Below are positions 8,955 to 17,457 of a stretch of DNA of 64,000 nt, one piece after another. The translations under genes and the position numbers were made by a program. Source of the stretch: Duganella sp. Root1480D1 (GTDB lineage Bacteria > Pseudomonadota > Gammaproteobacteria > Burkholderiales > Burkholderiaceae_D); contig NZ_LMFZ01000045.1 of assembly GCF_001427305.1 (NCBI RefSeq), positions 60,598 to 124,597 on the forward strand, in the 5' to 3' direction. Positions within the stretch are counted from its first letter, which is position 1. Each line of letters starts with the position of its first letter. The notes beneath the pieces are model-generated. The model did no database searches and was not told the DNA's origin. It saw only the letters and a list, made by a program, of their open reading frames with translations.

Positions 8955-9643
8955 TGCTGTTCTCCATGTTCAAGCGGGCGTGTATCGAATACGAGCTGCG
9001 GCCGCGAGCCGGGGCCTGTGGACAGGTGGATGAATGGCGCACGGCTCGCGAACATCAGCTGCCAGCGCCCAAGTGCAAAGAATGTGGCGCTGCCCAGGGG
9101 GATTGCGCCGAGCCGCCGGTGCGCGCGCAGCGAACCCGGGTTGAAGGCGGAAATCCTGCTGCAGGTCCATTGAATGCCGCGCGCGTGCATGCACCGGTGC
9201 GCCTCATCCCAAAGCCGGCAAAAGGCAGTTCCGAGGCGCAGGTGCGGCTGCACAAAAACGTCATAGTCCCAGCAGGAACCGGGCGATGGCAGGTAATAGC
9301 GTGCACGGACTTCGTCTTCTTCGTAGGCGCCGAGCTGGTACCACAGTATTGCCGCGAGCTCCTTGCCCTTCCAGGCCGCGATGCTGTTGCCGCCCTGGCG
9401 AAAGCGCGCCGCGACAACTTCACGAGGACGGGGATATTCCGACGGTAAATCGGATAGGCTCGAGATGGTGGAAATCACGAGCTTTCCAGGCACGCTTCGC
9501 ATCGCGCTGGACGCTACGCGCTGCGCGACGAAATGGTAGCGCCACACGTGCAAGCCGAGAAAACGCAAGGCGCGCGCGGCGGCGTACCAGGTCGCATTGG
9601 CGGCGCCCAGTTCCGAAACGGTGTGCAGGAAATGCGTGGACAT
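8939..9643 (-). CDS. GNAT-like acyltransferase associated with the exopolysaccharide locus
   Basis: This 234-residue protein has GNAT-like features in the second half: the strand-helix segment AAWKGKELAAILWYQLG, then VFVQPHLRLGTAFCRLWDEA in the position of the acyl-CoA loop, and SAFNPGSLRAHRRLGAIPLG, which is the usual last helix and strand. The first 60 residues contain basic, weakly hydrophobic segments without homology I recognise. It is encoded directly upstream of, and overlapping, the TPR gene, and divergent from the glycosyltransferase operon. A role in acylating a polysaccharide precursor or amino sugar fits the setting, but the substrate is unknown. It is distinct from the FeeM-like synthase at 18.6 kb. 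Confidence 0.65.
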   Translation of the reverse strand: MSTHFLHTVSELGAANATWYAAARALRFLGLHVWRYHFVAQRVASSAMRSVPGKLVISTISSLSDLPSEYPRPREVVAARFRQGGNSIAAWKGKELAAILWYQLGAYEEDEVRARYYLPSPGSCWDYDVFVQPHLRLGTAFCRLWDEAHRCMHARGIQWTCSRISAFNPGSLRAHRRLGAIPLGSATFFALGRWQLMFASRAPFIHLSTGPGSRPQLVFDTRPLEHGEQQCQPT

Positions 9644-9696
9644 GGAACCATTACAGCAAAGCTTCGCGCGGGCTCTTTGAGCTAACGCAAGCGGTT

Positions 9697-9712
9697 TGGC
9701 CGGCGCCTTGCA
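9697..9712 (+). promoter_or_regulatory. Candidate sigma-54 promoter of the glycosyltransferase-flippase operon
   Basis: The 16-mer TGGCCGGCGCCTTGCA has GG and GC exactly 10 bp apart and agrees with the consensus TGGCACG-N4-TTGCW at TGGC, the final G of the first block, and all of TTGCA. It is about 30 bp upstream of the ATG at 9742 and on the correct strand. With PrsR encoded 1.4 kb away, PrsR-dependent transcription is a reasonable inference. Confidence 0.6.
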
Positions 9713-9741
9713 TAGACTGGGACCTCCAGGGAGGAATCATC

Positions 9742-11823
9742 ATGCTGACTGTGCTGATGGCCACGTTCAATGGTGTGCGTACTTTGCCGCAGGTGCTTGA
9801 TGCCTACACGCAGTTGCATAGTCCCGAAGAAGGCTGGCGCCTGCTGGTGGTCGACAACGGCAGCGACGACGGCACGCGTGAACTGCTGATGTCCTACACC
9901 AGCAGGCTTCCGCTGCACTATGCCTACGAGCCTCGGCGCGGCAAGAACGCTGCGCTGAACCATGGGCTTGCGCTGGCGATGAAAGGGCCCGAGACGCGCC
10001 TGTTCGTATTTACCGACGACGACGCCACGCCGGACCGGGACTGGCTTGTGCGCTACGCGGATGCGGCCACGGAGCGACAGGGCTTTGCGATTTTCGGCGG
10101 CAGCATCGTGCCGGATTGGAGCGAGACGCCGCCGGAATGGCTGCTGCGCCTCGTTCCCTGCGGCTTGACCTATGGCCTGACCGACCCGAAACTGCCGGAA
10201 GGTCCCGTCTATCCGGGGCTGGTCTGGGGCGCCAATATGGCGGTGCGCGGGGAAGTATTCCGCCACGGGTATCGCTTTGATGAATCGATCGGGCCAGCGG
10301 CGGGTGAGTATGCGATGGGCGGCGAGGTCAGCTTCACCCGTTTGCTGGAGGGCGCTGGATTCCAGTCCTGGTTTTGTCCCGCCGCCCGTGTTGCCCACCA
10401 CATCCGTCCAGTGCAGTTGACGCCAGCCTGGGTGATGGCCCGTGCCCGGCGCTATGGTCGCGGCGCTTGCCGCCTGACCAAGCCTGGCCAGTTTCCCGAA
10501 CTGTTTGGTGCGCCGCGCTGGATGCTGCGCAAATACGTGGAAGAACTGGGCGGTCTGGCTGCCGCCACGCTGCTGCGGCAACCGGAACGCATCTTCCAGC
10601 GCCGCTGGGAACTTGCGTACCTTGGCGGTTATATCGCGGAAGCGTCGGCCGCTACCAAACGCCCGGCCAGCCGGCGCATCGTGCTGACCAGTTTCTCGGG
10701 CGAACTCGGTGGGATGGAACTGCGCATGCTTGACGAAGCGCGCTTCCTGAAGGGCGTCGGTTACGACTGCGTTCTGGCGCCGCCGCGTTTTGTTGGCGAT
10801 GAACGCTGGCGGCAGTCGGCACAGGATGAGTGTGTCGAGATCGCCGACTTGAATGTGGCGCCGATGCTGGAAGAATGGACATGGCGCCACCTCAATCGCT
10901 TGCGCGTGATGGCGTTCAGTGCCCCGGCATTGCGAAGGCTGCGGCCGGACCTGGTGCATGTGGCGTTTTGCTGGACCACCTATGGCGCCAGCGCTTTGTG
11001 GCTTGCACAGCATTGCGGTGTGCCGGCGGTAATCAGTGTCCACAACGCGTTTCCACATACCGAATTCAACGAATGGCAGCGCAGCATGCTGCAGCGCGCG
11101 ATGGCGGGAGTGAAGGGCGTCTACGCGGTGTCGGATTCTGCGATGAAGTATTTCCTGGCGCTGTACCGGCAATGGCTCCCGGTCGACGTGAGGCTGGCGG
11201 TGATTCCGAACTGCGTCGACATGCGGCGCTTCCAGGCTTCGCCCCGGCGCCGGTCGGCAGCGCGGCGCCAATGGGGAATTGCCGACAATGACGAGGTGAT
11301 AGGCAGTGTTGGCCGTCTGTCGGCGCAAAAACGTCCGGAAGAATTGCTGGCGATCTTCGCCCTTCTGGCTAAATCACGACCCCGTTTAAAGCTCCTGCTG
11401 GTCGGGACCGGCCCGCTGGAATCTTCGCTGCGCGACCTGGTTCGTCGCCAGCGATTGACACGGCGCGTTATTTTTACGGGCTTCCAGGCCAAGGTCGAGT
11501 CCATTATCCCCGCCATGGACTTGCACCTGCTGGTCAGCCGCCGCGAGGGCTTCGGGATTGCGACCATCGAGGCGATGGCTTGTGGTGTGCCCGCCCTGGC
11601 CACGCGGGTGCCGGGCAGCGAGGACATCCTCGAAGGCAGCGCAGGCGGCTTGCTGATCGCTCCTGGCGATATCGACAATGCTGTCGCCACGATTACCGCC
11701 CTGCTCGACGATCCTGCGCGCCGGGCTGAAATGGGCCGCCGGGGCAGGGCCGAAGTGGAAGCGCGTTATGCGGCCCCTGTGATCAGCGCGCAAGTGGAAG
11801 CGTTCTACGCTGGGTTGACGTGA
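9742..11823 (+). CDS. Bifunctional glycosyltransferase: GT2 domain fused to GT4 domain
   Basis: A 693-residue protein joining two enzymes. Residues 1 to about 300 are a GT-A fold family 2 transferase with VVDNGSDDGT and the metal-binding FTDDDATPDRDW. From about 310 a GT-B fold family 4 transferase starts at LTSFSGELGGMELRML, with the donor-binding core VGRLSAQKRPEELLAIF and the EX7E-type motif REGFGIATIEAMACG. It should add two sugars to a lipid-linked repeat unit at the cytoplasmic face of the membrane. The frame is open from 9286, but I choose ATG 9742 because GGGAGGAATCATC lies immediately upstream and the earlier part is low-quality, basic sequence overlapping the divergent gene. The next gene starts 1 bp after its stop. 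Confidence 0.9.
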   Translation: MLTVLMATFNGVRTLPQVLDAYTQLHSPEEGWRLLVVDNGSDDGTRELLMSYTSRLPLHYAYEPRRGKNAALNHGLALAMKGPETRLFVFTDDDATPDRDWLVRYADAATERQGFAIFGGSIVPDWSETPPEWLLRLVPCGLTYGLTDPKLPEGPVYPGLVWGANMAVRGEVFRHGYRFDESIGPAAGEYAMGGEVSFTRLLEGAGFQSWFCPAARVAHHIRPVQLTPAWVMARARRYGRGACRLTKPGQFPELFGAPRWMLRKYVEELGGLAAATLLRQPERIFQRRWELAYLGGYIAEASAATKRPASRRIVLTSFSGELGGMELRMLDEARFLKGVGYDCVLAPPRFVGDERWRQSAQDECVEIADLNVAPMLEEWTWRHLNRLRVMAFSAPALRRLRPDLVHVAFCWTTYGASALWLAQHCGVPAVISVHNAFPHTEFNEWQRSMLQRAMAGVKGVYAVSDSAMKYFLALYRQWLPVDVRLAVIPNCVDMRRFQASPRRRSAARRQWGIADNDEVIGSVGRLSAQKRPEELLAIFALLAKSRPRLKLLLVGTGPLESSLRDLVRRQRLTRRVIFTGFQAKVESIIPAMDLHLLVSRREGFGIATIEAMACGVPALATRVPGSEDILEGSAGGLLIAPGDIDNAVATITALLDDPARRAEMGRRGRAEVEARYAAPVISAQVEAFYAGLT

Positions 11824-11824
11824 A

Positions 11825-13252
11825 ATGCGCGGGATAGCGCGCAATTTCGCGTTCGGTTTCGCTGAAAAGTATCTGCAGGCAGTACTGGCGTTCATTTCTT
11901 CGATAGCGCTTGCCCGGTTGCTTTCGCCGTCGGAGATCGGGGTCTATTCGATAGCCGCAGTGCTGACCGGACTGGCGCAGGTATTCCGGGACCTGGGTAC
12001 CGGCCAGTTGCTGGTGGCGCGGCGCGAGCTGTCGACTGTTGAACAGCGCGCCCTGCTGACAATTTCGATTGGGATGGGATGGTGCCTCGCGCTGCTGCTT
12101 GCCGGCCTGGCCGATTCCCTGGCTGCATTCTATCGCCAGCCTGAACTGGCGAGAGTGCTGCGCATCCTGTCGTTGAATTTCGTGCTGGTCCCATTCTCAT
12201 CGCAGGTGACGGCCGTATTGCGGCGCGAGATGCATGCCGCTGCACTATTGCGGGTTTCAGCGAGCTACAGCGTGACGCAATTCGCAGCCACCATCGCTTT
12301 GGCCGCAAGCGGTTTCGGGACAAGTGCGCTGGCTTGGGGAAGCTTTGCTGCGACGGCCATTGGCTTCCTGGCCGCGCTCGTCCAGCAGCCGGCCGGCATG
12401 GCCTGGCGCCCGGGATTGCAGGGCGTATGCGCAATGATTCGGCCCGGAGGACTGGCCGTCGCGGGAAATGTCATCGACGAAGTGGGCGTCGTGGCGCCCG
12501 ACCTGATCGCCGGAAAGCTGCTCGGTGCGGAGGAGGTGGCATTGCTTGGCAAAGCGCAGTCGGTGCTGTCCCTTTTTAACCAGGCGGTGACCAGCGCTGT
12601 GTCGCCAGTTGTCTTTCCCTTGTTCGCGAAGCACGCGCGGGAAGGCGGCGATCCCCTGCAGGCATACATCTCGGCAGCCGCTTGTATTACAGCGTTGTCC
12701 TGGCCGTTCTTCCTGTTCGCGGGCCTGTTTGCGGGGCCGCTGGTCACGCTGTTGTACGGGCAGCAGTGGCAAGCATGCGTACCTTTGATACGGATCATGT
12801 GTGGTGCTGCCGCGCTGTATAGCATGTTCAATATGGGGCGCTACCTGTTGGTCGCCACGGGGCATATCGGGGCACAGGCGAGAATCGACGCAATAGCAGT
12901 GTTGGGGCGTCTGGCCATGCTGCTGCCAGCCGGCCTTGCGGGCCTCAGTTGGCTGGCGGTAGCCGTTGCCCTTAGCCTGGTTTTCCGCAGTTGGCTGGTA
13001 TTGCGATGCCTGCGCGAATTGTATGGGCTGGAGCTTGCGATGTTGCTGCGGGCTCTGCGCAAGAGTGCTTGCGCTACCGGCGCGGCTGTTGCCCCAGCTT
13101 GCCTGGTGCTCGTCGCAGCCCCCGGCGGGGAAATGGGCATCGTGCATCTGGCAGGCGGAGCCAGCGCCGGAGCGCTGGGTTGGGGTCTGGCGATTTGGTT
13201 GCAGGGACACCCGCTTGCCGGCTTCCTGCGGCGCGCTGGTTGGCAGCAATGA
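11825..13252 (+). CDS. Oligosaccharide flippase of the MOP/PST family (Wzx-like)
   Basis: This 475-residue integral membrane protein has about 12-14 hydrophobic segments and the N-terminal pattern of polysaccharide transporters (FGFAEKYLQAVLAFISSIALARLLSP). The central segment GNVIDEVGVVAPDLIAGKLLG is characteristic of the second half of Wzx/PST proteins. It would flip the undecaprenyl-linked repeat unit made by the flanking glycosyltransferases to the periplasm. It starts 1 bp after the upstream gene's stop, so translation is probably coupled. I see no Wzy polymerase next to it. It was checked as a possible exosortase and lacks the Cys/Arg/His active-site segments. Confidence 0.88.
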   Translation: MRGIARNFAFGFAEKYLQAVLAFISSIALARLLSPSEIGVYSIAAVLTGLAQVFRDLGTGQLLVARRELSTVEQRALLTISIGMGWCLALLLAGLADSLAAFYRQPELARVLRILSLNFVLVPFSSQVTAVLRREMHAAALLRVSASYSVTQFAATIALAASGFGTSALAWGSFAATAIGFLAALVQQPAGMAWRPGLQGVCAMIRPGGLAVAGNVIDEVGVVAPDLIAGKLLGAEEVALLGKAQSVLSLFNQAVTSAVSPVVFPLFAKHAREGGDPLQAYISAAACITALSWPFFLFAGLFAGPLVTLLYGQQWQACVPLIRIMCGAAALYSMFNMGRYLLVATGHIGAQARIDAIAVLGRLAMLLPAGLAGLSWLAVAVALSLVFRSWLVLRCLRELYGLELAMLLRALRKSACATGAAVAPACLVLVAAPGGEMGIVHLAGGASAGALGWGLAIWLQGHPLAGFLRRAGWQQ

Positions 13253-13262
13253 CGGAGGTCCT

Positions 13263-14309
13263 ATGCGTATCGGAATCCTGTCCTATCCCATGTTGTTCCA
13301 GCGTGAAGGCGGCCTGCAGGTGCAGGTGCGGGAGACTGTTGCAGCGCTAAACCATCTGGATGCGTCGATGTCGGCAGAACTGGTCGATCCGGCACGCCAG
13401 AAGCTGAGCGACTTTGACGTCATTCACGTGTTTTCTGCATTCAACGGCAACTTCCGCGTCGTCGAATCCGCCGTGGAACTCGGTCTTCCCGTCGTTCTTT
13501 CACCGTTGGTGTCACCGACCTGGAATCGCAATGCCGGCTTCCGGGCGCGGGTGGCGGACCGACTGGCAGGACGCATTTGTTCGTACAACCTGCAGACCAG
13601 CTATGCGCAGACCAAGCGCGCACTGCAGCTAGCCGACCTGGTGATTGCCCTTGGCGAGGCGGAGCGGGAAGCGATCATCAATGGATTCCTGACCGATCGC
13701 GCCAAGATCCGCGTTTTCCCGAATGGCATCAGCCGGCAATTCTTCACCGCGAAAGGCGAATTATTCCGGCACCGGACCGGTATTGTCGGCCCATTCGTGT
13801 TGGCGGTCGGCGCGGTCTCGTCATACAAGAACCAGCTCGGGCTGGCCCGGGCCTTGGAGGGCAGCGAGCTGCCGCTGGTGATGATTGGCCCGGTCGCCCG
13901 CGAAGAGCATGACTATCTGCAAAGCATCTTGAAATCGCCGTGGGCGCGCTGGCTGGGTGCCCTGGACCATGAAGATCCCTTGCTGGCCAGCGCGTATGCC
14001 GCCGCCTCAGTGGTGGCGTTGCCGAGCCAGGGGGAAATCTTCCCCTTGTCGGTGCTTGAAGCTTTGGCGGCCGGCACACCAGTCGTCATGACCCAGGACA
14101 GCGCACTGCAACTCGAGGGTTCGGAAACCATGCTGCGCAAAGTCGCCTGGAATGACCAGGCCGGACAGCGCGATGCGATCGTCGGCCTGGCGTCCCGGCC
14201 GCCGGAACGAACCAGCGTCCAGTCGATGGTAGAGCAATTTACCTGGCAGCGCGTGGCTTCCCAGGTTGCCGCCTGTTACCGGGAACTGGTGCCGGCCAAA
14301 GCTGCCTGA
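13263..14309 (+). CDS. Glycosyltransferase family 4
   Basis: A 348-residue GT-B fold glycosyltransferase. The N-terminal acceptor domain begins MRIGILSYPMLFQREGG. The hinge and donor domain contain VFPNGISRQF, VLAVGAVSSYKNQLGLARAL and the EX7E-like segment QGEIFPLSVLEALAAGTPVV. It belongs to the retaining GT4 group that uses nucleotide-activated sugars in polysaccharide assembly. The open frame continues upstream to 12966 inside the flippase gene, but GGAGGTCC seven bases before the ATG at 13263 fixes this start. The gene is third in the operon. It converges with the methyltransferase gene, leaving 3 bp between stops. Confidence 0.9.
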   Translation: MRIGILSYPMLFQREGGLQVQVRETVAALNHLDASMSAELVDPARQKLSDFDVIHVFSAFNGNFRVVESAVELGLPVVLSPLVSPTWNRNAGFRARVADRLAGRICSYNLQTSYAQTKRALQLADLVIALGEAEREAIINGFLTDRAKIRVFPNGISRQFFTAKGELFRHRTGIVGPFVLAVGAVSSYKNQLGLARALEGSELPLVMIGPVAREEHDYLQSILKSPWARWLGALDHEDPLLASAYAAASVVALPSQGEIFPLSVLEALAAGTPVVMTQDSALQLEGSETMLRKVAWNDQAGQRDAIVGLASRPPERTSVQSMVEQFTWQRVASQVAACYRELVPAKAA

Positions 14310-14312
14310 TAT

Positions 14313-15059
14313 TCAGATCCGCGGCCGGTAACGCAGCATCGCGGCGCCTTTTTCGCATGGCAGCGAACTGATTTCGAGTTCCGGAAATTCAGCAGCCCAA
14401 CGCTGCAAGGCCGTGCGTTCACCGGGGCGCATTGCGTCATCGAGGAAGATCGCTGCCCCGGGGGCCATGCGTGGGAAGAGGATGGGGCCGGCCGGATAGC
14501 GCGCGGCATCGCTGATCGCTTGTGGCGGGCCGTCAATCACAACCATTTCGATTGGCTGGACGGTGGACAAGCCGCTGCAGTCATACCATGGCTGCTGGCG
14601 GTCGCCGAATGTTTGGGTCAGTAGAGGGGCGTCAATCACTGTCGCCCAGTCCGCGAGGCCGTGCAATTCGAGTTGGCGCCGGGTGCGCCGGGCATAGGCG
14701 GGATCATGCTCCAGGCTATACACCTTGCCGCCGCCGTTGATCTGCATGCAGCGCGCCAGGACCAGCGTTGAGGTCCCGCTGCTGCATTCAACGACGCATA
14801 AGGGCTTTTCGTCGAGTGCGTAAGCCGCCAGTTCCTGCAGGAAGTCGGGCGACGCGGCCCAGCCACGCGTCAGCGGCAATGCGCGCTGCAAGCCCAGGCT
14901 GATGTACAGCCCTTGCAAGGCTTCGAGCTGCCTGAAAAGCGATGCGTGCTCTTGCCGCGAGTCGTCTTTCATTGCATGCACCAGCAGGTGCATATTCCGC
15001 ACCTTGTGCAGGATATAGGCGCACAGAAGCAGCACGCCGATGGCTGCGGCATCGATCAT
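14313..15059 (-). CDS. Membrane-anchored class I SAM-dependent methyltransferase
   Basis: The 248-residue protein begins with one transmembrane helix (MIDAAAIGVLLLCAYILHKV) and a coiled linker, then a Rossmann-like methyltransferase domain. The SAM-binding glycine motif is VVECSSGTSTLVLARCM, followed by the acidic strand YSLEHDPAYA and VVIDGPP; this is the pattern of the FkbM/Methyltransf_24 group. The start is the ATG that overlaps the tyrosine kinase stop in an ATGA junction, favoured over the upstream codon at 15131. It is the last gene of the PEP-CTERM/Wzz/kinase operon, so it may methylate the exopolysaccharide or a lipid intermediate at the inner membrane; this role is inferred. Confidence 0.8.
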   Translation of the reverse strand: MIDAAAIGVLLLCAYILHKVRNMHLLVHAMKDDSRQEHASLFRQLEALQGLYISLGLQRALPLTRGWAASPDFLQELAAYALDEKPLCVVECSSGTSTLVLARCMQINGGGKVYSLEHDPAYARRTRRQLELHGLADWATVIDAPLLTQTFGDRQQPWYDCSGLSTVQPIEMVVIDGPPQAISDAARYPAGPILFPRMAPGAAIFLDDAMRPGERTALQRWAAEFPELEISSLPCEKGAAMLRYRPRI

Positions 15060-15820
15060 TCGTAGTACCCGTAATATTGGGCGCCGGGGAAGGCGCGGGA
15101 TTTGTTGTAGACCAGGTTCACGTGCCGGCAATGTTCGATACGCTGCAGGGCTGCCTGTACTGCCGATTGCGTCGTGGTCTCGGCTTCGACCACCATGACC
15201 ACCTGTCCCATCTGGGAAACCAGTACGCTGGCTTCCGTGGTCAGAAGCAGGGGCGGCGAATCGAAGACGATGATGCGGTCGGGGTAGCGGCTGGCCAGTT
15301 CTTCCAGCAGGCGGCTCATGTTGCGGCTGGCGAGGAGCTCGGTGGCGTTGCGGCTAGCTGGCCCCGATGGCAGCAGGCTCAGCGAAGGCACGTTGGTGCG
15401 CAGGATGACGTCTGACAACTCGACGCTGCCATCCAGCAGGACATCCATCAGGCCACGGTCGGCCTGGAGCCCCAAGACCTTCAATACCGAAGGGCGGGCA
15501 ACATCGGCATCGACCAGCAAGGCGCGAGCGTCCTTTTCCATCGAGATACTCATGGCCAGGTTGACGGCGCAATAGGTCTTGCCTTCCCCTGGCAAAGCGC
15601 TGGTGACGACAATCAGGTTGCCGTGCGGGATAGCGCTGGCGCCGCTCAAGCGCGCATCATTCAGCAAGTGCCGCTTGACGATGCGAAAGTCCTCCGCAAC
15701 CGAGGTGCGGCCACTTTCGTGCGTCACCATTCCCCGTTGGCGCATTCGCACCAGGTTGATGTCGGCATAACCTAGCTCGACCGGCGGTACTACTTCCAGC
15801 AAACTGGGCGGTAATTGCAT
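15056..15820 (-). CDS. Exopolysaccharide tyrosine autokinase (XrtA-associated, CpsD/CapB-like)
   Basis: This 254-residue cytoplasmic BY-kinase has the P-loop ALPGEGKT, Walker A' LLVDADVARPS and Walker B IIVFDSPPLLL. It ends in the tyrosine cluster AQYYGYYE, the expected autophosphorylation tail. It matches the tyrosine autokinase of PEP-CTERM exopolysaccharide loci. It lacks its own membrane domain. The chain-length protein encoded 11 bp upstream supplies that part, as in split Wzc systems, and the pair controls polymer length through cycles of phosphorylation. It overlaps the following methyltransferase gene by 4 bp. Confidence 0.9.
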   Translation of the reverse strand: MQLPPSLLEVVPPVELGYADINLVRMRQRGMVTHESGRTSVAEDFRIVKRHLLNDARLSGASAIPHGNLIVVTSALPGEGKTYCAVNLAMSISMEKDARALLVDADVARPSVLKVLGLQADRGLMDVLLDGSVELSDVILRTNVPSLSLLPSGPASRNATELLASRNMSRLLEELASRYPDRIIVFDSPPLLLTTEASVLVSQMGQVVMVVEAETTTQSAVQAALQRIEHCRHVNLVYNKSRAFPGAQYYGYYE

Positions 15821-15831
15821 GGAACCTCCAT

Positions 15832-17355
15832 CTATTGGTAGAAAAGGGTGAGTACCATGACGCCGCTATAGCCCAGCAAGAGCAGGGCACTGCCGGCACC
15901 CAAGCCCAGCCGATCGCGGGCATGCCGGCGCTTTTCGTCGTCCGTCCAGTTCATGCCGATGGTGCCCAGGACCCGCAAACCGGTCGCCGCGCGCAGTTCC
16001 GCTGGACCCAGGAAAGTCGGGCGCAATTCAGACAGGCCCAGTGCCGCGGCCGTGCCGCCGAGCAGGCCGGCCACGAGAACGACGCTGTAGTACATGGGCC
16101 GGTTCGGGCCGGTTGGGCGCTGGGGCATGGTGGGCGGATCGATGATCTTGAAGCTCATCATCTCGGTAGTCGTTGTCAATTCTCCCGACAGCTTGGCCGC
16201 CTCGCGACGCGCAATGAGCTTCTCGTAATTTTCTTTGTTGACCTGGTAGTCGCGGGTCAGTTGCCCAAGCTGGGACTCCAGCTCAGGCACGGCGTTGCGC
16301 TGTTCCTGCAATTGCAACTGCCGCTTCTGCATGGCCTCAACGCGCGCCCGCAAGGCGGCAACGCGGGCTTCCGACTCAGCCAGGGCCACTTTCATTTGTT
16401 GGAACAAGGGGCTGTATTGGCGTGCCGCATCGCCGGGGTCCGCCTGCTTCTGGCGCTCCTGCTGCCGCTTCTCTTCGAGTTGCGCGACCAGCCGCAGGGC
16501 TGCGACCACGTCCGGATGCTGGTCGGTGTACTGCATGCGCAGGACATCGAGGTTCTTGTTCAAGGCGCTGATGCGGGCATCGAGTTCGGAGACTTCGCCC
16601 GGCGTGCCGATTGCGGCCAGCAGCGGTTCGTCGCCGCCGAACTGCGCTTCGATTGCCTTGCGTGCCTGCTCGGCTTCGGCCAGCTCGAGCTGGGCAGTGG
16701 CCAGCGATTCGCTTGCACTCAGGAGTTTGCCGCCATAGTCCTGGCCCTCGCGCGGCAGGAGGTAGTTGTGCTTCAGGCGAAATTCCTTGACCAAATTTTC
16801 CGCCGCGAGCAAGCGCTCTTCGTAGTTCCTGATCTGCTCGTCGATGAATTGCACGGCCTTTTCGGAGTCGCCTTTTTTCCCCTTGAAGCTGCCCTCCACG
16901 AAGATTGACAGCAGCGCCTGCACCACATCGCGTACCTGGCGCGGATCGGAATGTGTGTAATTGATCGTGTAAATGTCGTAAGTGCCGGTACCGTTGATGT
17001 GGATACGCTTCAGCATGTCGTCGACCATTGCGTCGTGCTCGCGCGCCGACACCGTGCGCACGTCAAGGTCCACCATGCGCAGCACGCGGTCGATGTTCGG
17101 GCGACTGAGCAGGGTCCGGCTCATGATTGCCACTTGCTGTTCGACGTTGGGCGTGGTGGTCATGCCGACCATCAGCGGCTTCAGGATGCTTTGCGTGTCG
17201 ACGAATACCCGTGCCGTGCTCTGGTATTCGTTTGGCAGGGAATAGACCTTGGCCCAGCCTGCCAGCACGATCAGCCAGGTGATGCTGAATCCTGCCCAGC
17301 GATGTTTCCAGATGCCTTTCAGGCTGGACAGCAGTTGGCTGAAGAGATGCTCCAT
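15832..17355 (-). CDS. Polysaccharide chain-length determinant protein (Wzz-like, XrtA system)
   Basis: The 507-residue protein has a transmembrane segment near each end (around residues 20-40 and around 435) and a long periplasmic coiled-coil region between them (EAQFGGDEPL through RQQERQKQADPG), as in Wzz/PCP proteins. The PSLPNEY-like sequence after the first helix and the Pro-rich segment MPQRPTGPNRP before the second are the family hallmarks. The size fits the PEP-CTERM-locus subfamily (about 500 residues), and unlike full Wzc it carries no kinase domain. A third hydrophobic segment lies at the C-terminus. It should set the length of the polymer made by the neighbouring glycosyltransferases. 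Confidence 0.92.
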   Translation of the reverse strand: MEHLFSQLLSSLKGIWKHRWAGFSITWLIVLAGWAKVYSLPNEYQSTARVFVDTQSILKPLMVGMTTTPNVEQQVAIMSRTLLSRPNIDRVLRMVDLDVRTVSAREHDAMVDDMLKRIHINGTGTYDIYTINYTHSDPRQVRDVVQALLSIFVEGSFKGKKGDSEKAVQFIDEQIRNYEERLLAAENLVKEFRLKHNYLLPREGQDYGGKLLSASESLATAQLELAEAEQARKAIEAQFGGDEPLLAAIGTPGEVSELDARISALNKNLDVLRMQYTDQHPDVVAALRLVAQLEEKRQQERQKQADPGDAARQYSPLFQQMKVALAESEARVAALRARVEAMQKRQLQLQEQRNAVPELESQLGQLTRDYQVNKENYEKLIARREAAKLSGELTTTTEMMSFKIIDPPTMPQRPTGPNRPMYYSVVLVAGLLGGTAAALGLSELRPTFLGPAELRAATGLRVLGTIGMNWTDDEKRRHARDRLGLGAGSALLLLGYSGVMVLTLFYQ

Positions 17356-17457
17356 GCTGCGCTCCCTGGTGTTACGCCGTGGTCCTCTGGATTATATGGG
17401 CGGGTTTCCAGTATGGCTGGCGAACCCGTCCGAACTTTGAGGCCTGTCAAGAACCGA

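Noticed and set aside
11825..13252. The multi-helix membrane protein as a possible exosortase
   Set aside because: It lacks the conserved exosortase Cys, Arg and His segments and matches polysaccharide flippases.
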